A stretch of 13,196 nucleotides of DNA from JAQBYK01 sp964499425 (GTDB lineage Bacteria; Patescibacteriota; Gracilibacteria; UBA1369; LOWO2-01-FULL-3): NCBI GenBank assembly GCA_964499425.1, contig CAZCLD010000038.1, forward strand, positions 1 through 13,196. The letters are read 5' to 3'. Below are positions 1 to 7,764 of this stretch, one piece after another (the stretch's first letter is position 1; every line of letters starts with the position of its first letter). Below the pieces are notes generated by a model that was not told where the DNA came from, made no database searches, and worked only from the letters and a program-made list of their open reading frames with translations. The position numbers and the translations under genes were made by a program.

Positions 1-250
1 ATTTCTTTGCCTTGCCTTTCGCACCAGCAGCGGCACCCTTGTCTCCGTCCTTGGTTTCACCTAGCACTTCAGAAACCCTACCAGTGGTCTCAACGGTTTC
101 ATCCATACCCACAGCCTCAACATAGGCTCCCTTAGCAACATCAGACGCTTCTCGAAGCTCCTTGCTATCAAGTTTATGTTCAGGTTTAAAGTGGGGTTTA
201 CTAGGCCCCTCCTGAGGAGACTTTTTGGGATGCTTAACAGAACTATCCAT
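1..250 (-). CDS. Hypothetical charged protein, N-terminal part only
   Basis: I read this open frame on the minus strand from an ATG at 250 down to the window edge, giving about 83 residues with no stop; the rest lies outside the window. The visible part begins MDSSVKHPKKSPQEG and is rich in Lys, Glu, Asp, Gly and Ala, ending in an Ala/Gly/Lys-rich stretch. It has no hydrophobic segment and no recognisable catalytic motif, so it is probably a disordered N-terminus. I do not recognise the family. The start is supported by a consensus promoter whose -10 box ends 6 bases before the ATG, which implies a leaderless or nearly leaderless mRNA. The gene is divergent from valS. Confidence 0.6.
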   Translation of the reverse strand, partial: MDSSVKHPKKSPQEGPSKPHFKPEHKLDSKELREASDVAKGAYVEAVGMDETVETTGRVSEVLGETKDGDKGAAAGAKGKAKK

Positions 251-256
251 ACTAAA

Positions 257-285
257 ATTATAAATTAAAGACAGACAGATGTCAA
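257..285 (-). promoter_or_regulatory. Consensus sigma-70-type promoter for the leftmost gene
   Basis: On the minus strand TTGACA (280-285) and TATAAT (257-262) are separated by exactly 17 bases, a perfect match to the housekeeping bacterial promoter. Only 6 bases lie between the -10 box and the ATG at 250, so the expected transcription start is at or next to the start codon. Confidence 0.8.
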
Positions 286-307
286 TCACCTATGGCCGTC
301 TTTCCGG

Positions 308-337
308 TTGTAAGTACAACTGTTCTTTTGATAAAAT
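308..337 (+). promoter_or_regulatory. Likely valS promoter
   Basis: TTGTAA (308-313) and TAAAAT (332-337) with an 18-base spacer fit a sigma-70-type promoter on the plus strand. The expected RNA start near 344 lies downstream of the in-frame ATG at 292 and about 14 bases before the ATG at 358. If real, it rules out the longer valS start. No Shine-Dalgarno is seen before either ATG. Confidence 0.45.
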
Positions 338-357
338 CGAGAAAATTTAAAGACCAC

Positions 358-3072
358 ATGGACTTTCAGATAGAAAAAGCCTACGAGGCAAAAAAATACG
401 AGGATAAAATCTACAAAAAATGGGAAAAGAGTGGAGCTTTTTCACCTAAAATTGATACTAAGAAGAAGCCGTTCGCCATTTCTATGCCACCCCCAAACGC
501 AACCGGGCTGCTGCATCTTGGGCATGCCACAATGCTGGCTGTCGAAGACATAATGATACGCTACCACAGGATGAAAGGGGACTGCTCTCTGTGGCTCCCG
601 GGTACAGATCACGCAGCTATTGCAACTCAGAGTGTCGTCGAAAAACAACTTCAGAAGAAAGGAATCAAAAATCCACGACAAAAGCTTGGTAGAGAAAAAT
701 TAATTGCAGAAATCAAAAAATTCGTCCTAGAAAGCCAAAGTACGATTCGTAATCAAATAAGGAAAATGGGGGCTAGTTGTGACTGGAGAAGGGAAAAATA
801 CACACTTGAGGACAACATGAATCTAGCAGTAAACACGCTCTTTAAGTACATGTACGAGGACAAATTGATCTACCGTGGAGGACGTATCGTAAACTGGGAT
901 CCCAACATGCATACAACCGTCGCAGACGATGAAATGGAATACATCGAGGAAAAAGCAAAATTCTATTATTTCAAATATGGACCAGTAGTAATAGGTACCG
1001 CCAGGCCAGAGACAAAATTCCTGGATAAAGTCATTGTGGTTCACCCCAAAGACAAACGCTACAAAAAACTAATTGGCAAAGAATTCGAACTAGAGTGGAT
1101 CGAAGGGACAGTCAAGGCCAAGGTGATTGCAGACGAATGCATAGACATGAGTCTCGGAACAGGAGCAATGACAATAACACCAGGTCACAGTTTGGTCGAC
1201 TTTGAATTAGCGCAAAAATACAAGCTCGACGCAGAACAAATCATCGACTTCGATGGAAAAATCCGTAAAGAGGTCTCCAAAAAATATGGTGGAATGTCCA
1301 TCAAGAATGCCAGAGGAAAAATAGTCGAAGAATTGGATAAAAAGGGACTTTTGGTGAAAATTGACGAAGATTACGTCCACAATGTTGCAATCAATTACAG
1401 AGGCAAGGGCGTAATCGAACCTCAAATAATGAAGCAGTGGTTTATAGACGTAAATAAGAAAGTTATTAGTTGGAAGGGCAAAAAGCAAAGCATAAAACAA
1501 GTCCTGCAGGATACAGTGAAATCTAAAATGATAGAGGTCGTTCCAAAGAGGTTTGAAAAAATCTACTTTCACTGGATTGATAATCTTAGAGATTGGTGTA
1601 TTTCCCGTCAGATATGGTGGGGACACCAAATCCCTATTTGGTACAAGGTAACACCAGAGCAAGAAAAAGCATTCAAAGCAAAGAAGGACGTATCCAGCTT
1701 TTATCTGGAAATACTGGGAGTAGACGGCGAAACACACTTTGGCACTGAAAAACCAAAGAAGGGTAATTGGATCCGCGACCCAGATACGCTCGACACTTGG
1801 TTCAGCTCAGCACTATGGACTTTTGCCACTCTTGGATGGCCAAATAAATCTAAGGAATTGGAATACTTCCACCCTACAGATGTACTCGAAACCGGATACG
1901 ATATTCTCTTTTTCTGGGTAGCAAGAATGATCTTGGCCTCAACATATGCTCTCCGCAAGGATGGAATCAAAGAGGAAGATACGATTCCATTTAAAACGGT
2001 ATACCTCCATGGCCTAATTCGTGATCGCCACGGCAAGAAAATGAGCAAGTCAAATCCTGAGACTTGCATTGATCCTCTCGACATGATCAAGAAGTACGGA
2101 GCAGATGCACTCAGACTGAGCATAGTCATAGGGTCGACCCCAGGAAACGATATGAGGCTATACGAAGAGAAAATCGCCGGATATCGTAATTTCATCAACA
2201 AAATCTGGAATGCAGCAAGATTCGCACTTATGAATATAGAAAAAGAAGATCTAAAAAAGCAGTTTGAACCAGGAATGATTAAGACATTCGCAGATAAGTG
2301 GATTCTCACAAAACTCCAAAACCTAATTAAAGAGGTCAATAAAGACATAGAGAACCACAGATTATCCGATGCAGGTACAAAAATATATGAATTCCTGTGG
2401 GGTCAATGCTGTGATTGGTATCTCGAAATAGCCAAGGGCGAAGACAAGAATCCAGCAGTGATGATCTATGTTCTAAAAAACACACTAAAATTGCTACACC
2501 CATTTGTGCCCTTTGTCACAGAAAAACTGTGGGAATTCCTTGAGAAGGATAGCATTCTCATCAGCGAAAGCTGGCCAATCTACGATAAAGCACTAGTATT
2601 CAAGGAAGATGCAAAAACAATGGAACTAATTCATGATGTAATCTCAAAAATACGCAGCATCCGTGCACAACTCAAAGTCGAGGCATCGAAAAAGATACAC
2701 GCTACAATTTATGCAGGTAAAAACACTGGCCACCTGGAAGAAAAAAGGGAAGCCATAATGCGGCTGGCGAGATTAGAATCACTTGATCTAAGAAAAAGCG
2801 GGAAAAAAATTCCTCAATCAAAAGCAGCATTCGTTGACAAAATTGAAATCTATCTGCCCCTTAAAGACATGGTTAACACAGCAAAAGAGAGGAAAAGGCT
2901 GGAAAAGGAGTTCAAAAACATTGACGGCTTTATAAAATCTCTGGAGTCAAAGCTAGGCAACAAGGGCTTCACCAAAAATGCACCAAAGGAAATAATCGAT
3001 AACGAAAAATCCAAGCTAAAAAAAGCAAAGGAGGCACGGCAAAAACTAACTGAACAACTCAAAAGCCTATAA
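358..3072 (+). CDS. valS: Valyl-tRNA synthetase
   Basis: Class Ia aminoacyl-tRNA synthetase that charges tRNA-Val with valine in the cytoplasm. Numbered from the ATG at 358 (904 residues, near the usual ValRS length), the HIGH-type signature is H53-L-G-H56 within a PPPNATGLLHLGH context and the KMSKS loop is 561-565. The inserted editing domain carries a GTARPET motif and TPGHSLVDFE. The DTWFSSALW block and a basic C-terminal coiled-coil arm, about the last 70 residues, are typical of ValRS rather than IleRS or LeuRS. The frame is open back to an ATG at 292, but that 22-residue extension is hydrophobic, lacks family similarity that I recognise, and overlaps a probable promoter, so 358 is preferred. 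The next gene's ATG abuts the TAA stop, suggesting co-transcription. Confidence 0.95.
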   Translation: MDFQIEKAYEAKKYEDKIYKKWEKSGAFSPKIDTKKKPFAISMPPPNATGLLHLGHATMLAVEDIMIRYHRMKGDCSLWLPGTDHAAIATQSVVEKQLQKKGIKNPRQKLGREKLIAEIKKFVLESQSTIRNQIRKMGASCDWRREKYTLEDNMNLAVNTLFKYMYEDKLIYRGGRIVNWDPNMHTTVADDEMEYIEEKAKFYYFKYGPVVIGTARPETKFLDKVIVVHPKDKRYKKLIGKEFELEWIEGTVKAKVIADECIDMSLGTGAMTITPGHSLVDFELAQKYKLDAEQIIDFDGKIRKEVSKKYGGMSIKNARGKIVEELDKKGLLVKIDEDYVHNVAINYRGKGVIEPQIMKQWFIDVNKKVISWKGKKQSIKQVLQDTVKSKMIEVVPKRFEKIYFHWIDNLRDWCISRQIWWGHQIPIWYKVTPEQEKAFKAKKDVSSFYLEILGVDGETHFGTEKPKKGNWIRDPDTLDTWFSSALWTFATLGWPNKSKELEYFHPTDVLETGYDILFFWVARMILASTYALRKDGIKEEDTIPFKTVYLHGLIRDRHGKKMSKSNPETCIDPLDMIKKYGADALRLSIVIGSTPGNDMRLYEEKIAGYRNFINKIWNAARFALMNIEKEDLKKQFEPGMIKTFADKWILTKLQNLIKEVNKDIENHRLSDAGTKIYEFLWGQCCDWYLEIAKGEDKNPAVMIYVLKNTLKLLHPFVPFVTEKLWEFLEKDSILISESWPIYDKALVFKEDAKTMELIHDVISKIRSIRAQLKVEASKKIHATIYAGKNTGHLEEKREAIMRLARLESLDLRKSGKKIPQSKAAFVDKIEIYLPLKDMVNTAKERKRLEKEFKNIDGFIKSLESKLGNKGFTKNAPKEIIDNEKSKLKKAKEARQKLTEQLKSL

Positions 3073-3996
3073 ATGAATCCAGACGCATACTTTGAACAAG
3101 CAGAGCAAAACATCAACCTCTTAATCTCAAAGGGCAAGTTTGCAGAGGCCAATAAAAAGTGTAAAGACCTGATCTCAAAGTATCCCCACGAAGGAAGATT
3201 TAAAAAACTCAAAACCAAAATTGAAGATGAAGCAAAAGAGTCAAATAGGAATATTGTTGACGAAAAAATTGATGAGATGAAAACACTTTGGGAGAAAGAA
3301 AGCTACGCAGAAATCCTAGAAAAGATCAGTGATCTCCAAAAGGTTGTCCCAGAAAATACCAAACTTAAAAAACTCCAAGAAAAGGCCCAAAAACTCTATA
3401 AAGAGAAACTCGCAGAGCAAACAGAAAAGTATGTAGAGACACAAACACTCAAATTAGAGAAGATGCTAGAGAATGACACCGGTAGCCTATTGGATGAGAT
3501 AATTCACCTTGAAAGAAATAATCCAAACAACCCAAACACGCTCAAAGTGACAACTAAATTTAGGGAGAAACTTATCGAGAAAAAAATCAATGATAATCAG
3601 GAGACCCTAAAATCAAGCCAAATTGAGAAAGCAACCAAACTTCTGGAAGAGCTAAAGGCAATCGATCCCAAAAATAAAAAAGTCATGGAAATAGAAAAAA
3701 GCATGAACAAGAAAATCAGCAAAGATAATTACAAAAAGGCAAAAATCTTTATGGCCCAGAGTATAAAGCAGATTCAAGAATTAATTAACACAGAGAATTA
3801 CGATAAAGCAATAAAAGAGGCAGAGGGGATTTTAAAGATTGATCCCGAAAACAGAAGCATGAGGAAGCTCCTGAAAAAAGCACAAGATCAATCTTTCAAA
3901 CAAAACAAGGAACTATCAATCAACGAAATTGAAAAAAACACTCAAAAGCTAGAGGAGGATTACAAAAAGGATAAAGACAAATTTATTAAGCTTTAA
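3073..3996 (+). CDS. Helical-repeat (TPR-like) hypothetical protein
   Basis: A 307-residue, Lys/Glu-rich, almost entirely helical protein without signal peptide or membrane segment, so probably cytoplasmic. Repeated units of the form 'A-x-x-hydrophobic ... (I/V)-x-P-x-N/E' resemble degenerate TPR hairpins at about residues 5-50, 62-108, 178-212 and 222-275. The last is the clearest (NYDKAIKEAEGILKIDPEN). Such repeats usually hold protein partners; no enzyme motif is visible. The ATG immediately follows the valS TAA with no spacer and no Shine-Dalgarno, so translation probably depends on termination-reinitiation after valS. Its 3' end overlaps the convergent regulator gene by 11 bases. The specific function is unknown. 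Confidence 0.75.
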   Translation: MNPDAYFEQAEQNINLLISKGKFAEANKKCKDLISKYPHEGRFKKLKTKIEDEAKESNRNIVDEKIDEMKTLWEKESYAEILEKISDLQKVVPENTKLKKLQEKAQKLYKEKLAEQTEKYVETQTLKLEKMLENDTGSLLDEIIHLERNNPNNPNTLKVTTKFREKLIEKKINDNQETLKSSQIEKATKLLEELKAIDPKNKKVMEIEKSMNKKISKDNYKKAKIFMAQSIKQIQELINTENYDKAIKEAEGILKIDPENRSMRKLLKKAQDQSFKQNKELSINEIEKNTQKLEEDYKKDKDKFIKL

Positions 3997-5059
3997 GCCG
4001 GTATCTCTTTCGACCAACTCGGGTAAATTTATTGTTATTCTTCAGCGCAAGAACAATAGTAATCTTTTTGACCTGCCGCTGCTTCAAAACAAGATCCACA
4101 ATTTCATCTTGAGAGAGCTCTTCCTTTTCACTTAGTATCTTATAAATGACTTCTGCAACAGTGCCTCTCTCATAGCCCCATTCAGATAGCGCATAAATCC
4201 CGCGCCCAATCAAAACAAAGTTATCATGACGAATCAATTCGTTATGAACAGCCTGCAAATTGACCGAACGATTATCAAAATTGGCACCATCAATATTCTT
4301 AGCTATATCAACAAAGTGGAGAGGCTTTCGCTCATTTCTAAGAATAAACAGAATCTTGTCTCTAAGGGTTCGAGGATGAATATGACGCCACTCCATCAAT
4401 GCAACAGCGTCATTTTCCAGCAAAGTTAACCTTTTATCAATTTCGATCAGCGATTTCATCTTCGTAATATCAAAATCAATATCGGAGAAGCTGCCCTTCA
4501 AATCTGCAAGCACACGATTTACATTTTCAGCATCTCCATACTTCTGTAATTGATTAATAAGCTGACTGGAAGCATGCTTAAGCGCAAAATCTGCCAACTT
4601 GATTTCCTTAACATGTGGATGAAAATTAATAGTATTTCCTACACATTCGATATCTTCATGAAGGACAAGCGACAAATCAAGACTCTCCTTATCAACTGAC
4701 CCCTTCCTTTCCTTGGGAATTATCCCCAGGAGCTCATCAATAAGAGCAGCCTTCTTAAAAAGACCACCATGACTAGCAACCAATTGCATAACATGGCCAT
4801 GAAGATCATTCAGAGAAGTATTGAATACATTTCGCTTCATTTTCATGAGCGCATTTTTTTCAATTTGCCTAATTCGTTCACGCGTTACAGAAAACTCCCT
4901 GCCAATCTGTTCAAGAGTAAATCTTCCTTTACCATCAAGGTTAAACCTTTTACTAACTACTGCCTTTTCTTTCTCAGATAAAAGAAGAAGTAGATTCTGT
5001 ATCAGAGCCTTAAGCTCAGACAAGCTACTAACAACAGGCGCATTGCTGGTGCTATACAT
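3986..5059 (-). CDS. Sigma-70 region 4 / HARE-HTH domain transcription factor
   Basis: A 357-residue probable DNA-binding regulator. Residues about 25-77 match sigma-70 region 4, the part that reads the -35 box: EKEKAVVSKRFNL followed by the helix-turn-helix TLEQIGREFSVTRERIRQIEK (48 onward). There is no region 2 (-10 recognition and core binding), so it cannot be a full sigma factor. After a helical middle section, the C-terminal third from about 225 has HARE-HTH-like winged-helix segments (RDKILFILRNERKPLHFVDIAK, then a second helical unit ending in a basic RVGRKRYRLKA tail). HARE-HTH domains occur in RpoE/delta subunits and restriction systems. The protein may modulate RNA polymerase at -35 elements; that is inference. 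The start at 5059 is supported by a good promoter 33 bases upstream. Confidence 0.8.
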   Translation of the reverse strand: MYSTSNAPVVSSLSELKALIQNLLLLLSEKEKAVVSKRFNLDGKGRFTLEQIGREFSVTRERIRQIEKNALMKMKRNVFNTSLNDLHGHVMQLVASHGGLFKKAALIDELLGIIPKERKGSVDKESLDLSLVLHEDIECVGNTINFHPHVKEIKLADFALKHASSQLINQLQKYGDAENVNRVLADLKGSFSDIDFDITKMKSLIEIDKRLTLLENDAVALMEWRHIHPRTLRDKILFILRNERKPLHFVDIAKNIDGANFDNRSVNLQAVHNELIRHDNFVLIGRGIYALSEWGYERGTVAEVIYKILSEKEELSQDEIVDLVLKQRQVKKITIVLALKNNNKFTRVGRKRYRLKA

Positions 5060-5092
5060 ATGGAATGAGATTATTAATTAAGAGGTATTCCG

Positions 5093-5121
5093 ATTATAAA
5101 AACTTTTTGCTATTGGTGCAA
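5093..5121 (-). promoter_or_regulatory. Promoter of the sigma-4/HARE-HTH gene
   Basis: On the minus strand TTGCAC (5116-5121) and a perfect TATAAT (5093-5098) are 17 bases apart, 33 bases upstream of the ATG at 5059. A run of eight T lies just upstream on the same strand; I could not find a clear hairpin before it, so I do not call a terminator for the preceding gene. Confidence 0.7.
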
Positions 5122-5174
5122 AAAAAAGGTCTTGTAATACTTGCCAAAATGATCCCTTGTTTAATAATTTGGAG

Positions 5175-5459
5175 CTAAGGTTCGAAAACATAACCGGCGC
5201 AATATATAGTCCTTATGACCTCTTTCTCGATATAGGGTCTGATTTTCTGTCTCAGCTTACTTACATGAACATCGACCGTATTTGTACTGCAACATATGTT
5301 TCTATCCCAAACGTCCTCCAGAATCTGCGTCCTGCTAAGAACCTTCCCAATGTTGTCCAAAAAATAAACTAGCAGATTTAGTTCTTTGTTTGGCAGATCG
5401 ATACATTTCCCATTAATGAGAATCTTTCGCTCATCTGCATGAACCGCAAATTCAGCCAT
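5175..5459 (-). CDS. Stand-alone OmpR/PhoB-type winged-helix DNA-binding protein
   Basis: A 94-residue protein made only of the C-terminal effector domain of OmpR/PhoB response regulators. Diagnostic features are the initial beta-strand region with a hydrophilic hairpin (ILINGKCIDLPNKELNLLVYFL), the loop and recognition-helix segment SRTQILEDVWDR ... TNTVDVHVSKLRQKI, and the final wing IRTIYCAGYVFEP. The N-terminal receiver domain, with its phosphorylatable Asp, is absent, and the frame does not continue upstream into one. It should bind DNA but cannot take a phosphoryl signal in the usual way. It lies directly upstream of, and on the same strand as, the sigma-4/HARE gene, but that gene has its own promoter. 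A 10-base palindrome (TCAATATTGA, 5479-5488) lies 19 bases before its start and could be an operator. Confidence 0.85.
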   Translation of the reverse strand: MAEFAVHADERKILINGKCIDLPNKELNLLVYFLDNIGKVLSRTQILEDVWDRNICCSTNTVDVHVSKLRQKIRPYIEKEVIRTIYCAGYVFEP

Positions 5460-5478
5460 GGGATCACTTTTAAGTAAA

Positions 5479-5488
5479 TCAATATTGA
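5479..5488. promoter_or_regulatory. Possible operator palindrome
   Basis: TCAATATTGA is a perfect 10-base palindrome between the divergent winged-helix gene and the DUF3467-dtd-glyS operon. Its position suggests an autoregulatory binding site, but a short AT-rich palindrome can arise by chance. Confidence 0.2.
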
Positions 5489-5560
5489 ACTAGAACGCAA
5501 ATAAATCAAATTCTCAGAAAAATGATAAGCCCGTACCCTATAAAAAGTGTCGGTGAAGAG

Positions 5561-5590
5561 TTTACAACAGCAATGCCTTGATGCTAATTT
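5561..5590 (+). promoter_or_regulatory. Possible promoter of the DUF3467-dtd-glyS operon
   Basis: TTTACA (5561-5566) and TAATTT (5585-5590) are separated by 18 bases on the plus strand, 35 bases before the ATG at 5626. A TTGACA at 5589-5594 is an alternative -35 box but has only a poor -10 partner (TAACCA, 5612-5617). The operon must start in this gap, so a promoter is expected, but the choice is uncertain. Confidence 0.3.
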
Positions 5591-5625
5591 GACATAGCAA
5601 AATCAAAACCTTAACCAACCTTGCC

Positions 5626-5883
5626 ATGAAAGATAAGAAAAAACAGTACAAGATTAAGCTAACCGAAGAGCTTGAGGGAGGCGTCTATGCCAATGCAGTT
5701 TCAGTCCATGTTAACAACAACGAGTGCGTTCTGGATCTAGCATATACGATGCCAAACATGCCAGAGCCAGTAATTAAGATCGTCAGCCGTGTAAACATGA
5801 GCCACAAAACCGCAGAGTCATTCCTAAAGGTACTATCAAACGCAATATTGGATTGGAAAAATAAGCAAGATAAAAAAGAATGA
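5626..5883 (+). CDS. DUF3467 family protein
   Basis: An 85-residue protein resembling the DUF3467 family. It has a GGVYANAVSVHVNNNECVLDLAY segment (about 18-40), a MPEPVIKIVSRVNMSHKTAESFLKVLSNAI segment (about 45-74), and a polar C-terminus. DUF3467 proteins are small and compact, with no established biochemical role that I can name. There is no signal peptide or membrane segment. The gene opens a three-gene operon: its TGA overlaps the dtd ATG by four bases (ATGA), indicating translational coupling. No Shine-Dalgarno precedes its ATG. The family call rests on remembered sequence pattern. Confidence 0.7.
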   Translation: MKDKKKQYKIKLTEELEGGVYANAVSVHVNNNECVLDLAYTMPNMPEPVIKIVSRVNMSHKTAESFLKVLSNAILDWKNKQDKKE

Positions 5884-6323
5884 AGGTAGTTATACAAAAA
5901 TCAGGCCCAGCAAATGTGAAAATTGACAAAGAGATTCACTCACAAATTGATTCTGGACTAGTGATTCTTCTAGGAATCAACAACGATGACACATCCAAGG
6001 ATGTTAAGTATCTAGCAGAAAAAATATCAAATTTGAGACTCTTTGAAGACAATGAAAAGCACTTTGAAAAATCATTGATTGAGACGAAAAAGGAAGCACT
6101 CGTAATTTCACAATTCACACTCTATGCTAGTTGCAGCAAAGGTCGGAGACCCGACTTTAATCAAGCAGCCAAACCTGAAATTGCAGAACCACTATACAAA
6201 GAATTCGTTGGCAAATTGAAGGAAAAGGGGATAGAGGTGAAAACTGGGATCTTTGGTGCTATGATGCAAGTAAGCCTTACAAACGAGGGACCAATAACTA
6301 TAATAATTAATTCAAAATCATGA
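5880..6323 (+). CDS. dtd: D-aminoacyl-tRNA deacylase
   Basis: A 147-residue enzyme of the usual DTD length. It hydrolyses D-amino acids from mischarged tRNA, and DTD is also known to remove glycine wrongly attached to tRNA-Ala. The family hallmarks are present: MKVVIQK at the N-terminus, LRLFED (52-57), the catalytic-site motif SQFTLYA (77-83), KGRRPDF (87-93), and the Gly-cisPro motif in NEGPIT (GPIT at 137-140) that excludes L-amino acids. The ATG overlaps the stop of the DUF3467 gene, and its own TGA overlaps the glyS ATG (ATGA both times), so the three genes are translationally coupled. Adjacency to glycyl-tRNA synthetase fits the glycine-proofreading role, as inference. Confidence 0.95.
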   Translation: MKVVIQKSGPANVKIDKEIHSQIDSGLVILLGINNDDTSKDVKYLAEKISNLRLFEDNEKHFEKSLIETKKEALVISQFTLYASCSKGRRPDFNQAAKPEIAEPLYKEFVGKLKEKGIEVKTGIFGAMMQVSLTNEGPITIIINSKS

Positions 6324-7699
6324 GCGACGTCATGGAAAAAGTAGTGTCACTGTGCAAAAGAAGGGGATTTATATTCCCGGGATCAGAAATCTATGGAGGG
6401 TTCGCCAATACCTGGGACTACGGTCCATACGGAACCGCACTTAAGGAGAATATCAAGAATTTTTGGTGGAAAACCTTCGTCCAAGAGAGAACAGACATCG
6501 TAGGTGTGGATTCCTCAATTCTAATGAATCCAAAAGTTTGGGAGGCCTCAGGACATCTTTCCTCATTTTCAGATCCATTGATGGATTGCAAGAAGTGCAA
6601 AGAGAGAATTAGAGGAGATAAATTGATCGAAGAGAACATGGGTATCACAGAAGCTGCAGGTAAGTCACTTGAGGAGATAGGAACAATAATAAAGAAGAAT
6701 GACTTAAAATGCCCCAAATGTGGGAAATGTGATTTTACGCAGGCACGTGCATTCAACATGATGTTTAAGACTCATCAAGGAGTAATAGAAGATAGTGCAA
6801 CAGCAGTATATCTACGACCAGAAACAGCACAGGGAATATTTGTAAATTTCAAAAACATTCAACAAAGCTGTCGAATGAAAATCCCCTTTGGAGTCGCACA
6901 AGTAGGTAAATCCTTTAGGAATGAGATAACTCCCGGAAACTTCACTTACAGAACCCGTGAATTCGAACAAATGGAAATAGAGTATTTTGTAAATCCAGGG
7001 AACAAGGCAGAGATAAAAAAATCATTCGACGAGTGGAAAAAGATCTCTAAAAAATGGTTCCTAGACCTCGGAATCACCGAAAAGATGCTTCGTTTTAGAG
7101 AACACGAAAAAGACGAACTTTCGCACTACTCAACCATGACATTTGATATCGAATACAAATTTCCATTTGGATGGGGGGAATTAATGGGTATTGCATACAG
7201 AGGATGTTTTGATTTATCACAACACCAGGAATTCTCAGGAAATAATATGGAATATCTCGATCCACAGACAAATAAGAAATACCTTCCACACGTAGTTGAA
7301 CCAGCATTCGGACTAAGCAGAACAACTCTAATCTGCCTCATCGACGCATATGACGAAGATAAGATTGGAGATGAGACTCGAACAGTTATGAGGTTTGATC
7401 CCAAAATCGCACCAATAAAAGCTGCTATTTTCCCATTAATGAAAAAACCAGAATTATCGAAGGTAGCCGGAAAAATATTCGACTCTCTAAAAAGTGATTT
7501 TTCAGTAGAATACGATGATTCAGGTGCAATCGGAAAAAGATACAGACGACACGATGAAATTGGCACTCCCTTCTGTATAACTGTTGACTTCGAAAGCCTA
7601 GACGACAAAAAGGTGACTTTAAGAGAAAGAGACTCAACAAAACAAATAAGAACAGAGATTTCAAAATTGCCCGATATCCTAAAAGAGAAAATAAGCTAA
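6320..7699 (+). CDS. glyS: Glycyl-tRNA synthetase, alpha2 type
   Basis: Class II synthetase that charges tRNA-Gly, of the single-chain homodimeric (alpha2) kind found in archaea, eukaryotes and many bacteria, not the alpha2beta2 bacterial kind. In 459 residues I see the N-terminal GFIFPGSEIYGG and WDYGP motifs, a Cys-containing insertion with C90-x2-C93 and C131-x2-C134-x2-C137 that may bind zinc, RPETAQG (166-172), motif 2 (FRNEI at 199-203, REFEQME at 213-219), and motif 3 (EPAFGLSRT, 327-335). The anticodon-binding domain covers about 360-459. It is the last gene of the DUF3467-dtd-glyS operon, starting inside the dtd stop, and is followed by a hairpin terminator 2 bases after its stop. 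Some databases call this form glyQS. Confidence 0.95.
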   Translation: MSDVMEKVVSLCKRRGFIFPGSEIYGGFANTWDYGPYGTALKENIKNFWWKTFVQERTDIVGVDSSILMNPKVWEASGHLSSFSDPLMDCKKCKERIRGDKLIEENMGITEAAGKSLEEIGTIIKKNDLKCPKCGKCDFTQARAFNMMFKTHQGVIEDSATAVYLRPETAQGIFVNFKNIQQSCRMKIPFGVAQVGKSFRNEITPGNFTYRTREFEQMEIEYFVNPGNKAEIKKSFDEWKKISKKWFLDLGITEKMLRFREHEKDELSHYSTMTFDIEYKFPFGWGELMGIAYRGCFDLSQHQEFSGNNMEYLDPQTNKKYLPHVVEPAFGLSRTTLICLIDAYDEDKIGDETRTVMRFDPKIAPIKAAIFPLMKKPELSKVAGKIFDSLKSDFSVEYDDSGAIGKRYRRHDEIGTPFCITVDFESLDDKKVTLRERDSTKQIRTEISKLPDILKEKIS

Positions 7700-7700
7700 T

Positions 7701-7732
7701 AGCACCCTCTTTCCTTGATATAGGGGCTTTTT
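7701..7732 (+). terminator. Intrinsic terminator after glyS
   Basis: A hairpin with arms AGC(A)CCCT (7701-7708, one bulged A) and AGGGGCT (7722-7728), followed by TTTTT (7728-7732). It starts 2 bases after the glyS stop and overlaps the -35 box and spacer of the next promoter. Confidence 0.65.
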
Positions 7733-7743
7733 CATGGTAAAAT
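7715..7743 (+). promoter_or_regulatory. Promoter of the VirD4/TraG-like gene
   Basis: TTGATA (7715-7720) and TAAAAT (7738-7743) are separated by 17 bases. The expected start near 7750 leaves a leader of about 15 bases before the ATG at 7765, with no Shine-Dalgarno. The promoter lies inside the glyS terminator, a compact back-to-back arrangement. Confidence 0.65.
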
Positions 7744-7764
7744 ACAGGGATTATCAAAACAAAT

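Noticed and set aside
292..357. 22-residue N-terminal extension of valS from the ATG at 292
   Set aside because: It lacks valyl-tRNA synthetase similarity that I recognise and overlaps a probable promoter at 308-337; the ATG at 358 gives the usual protein.
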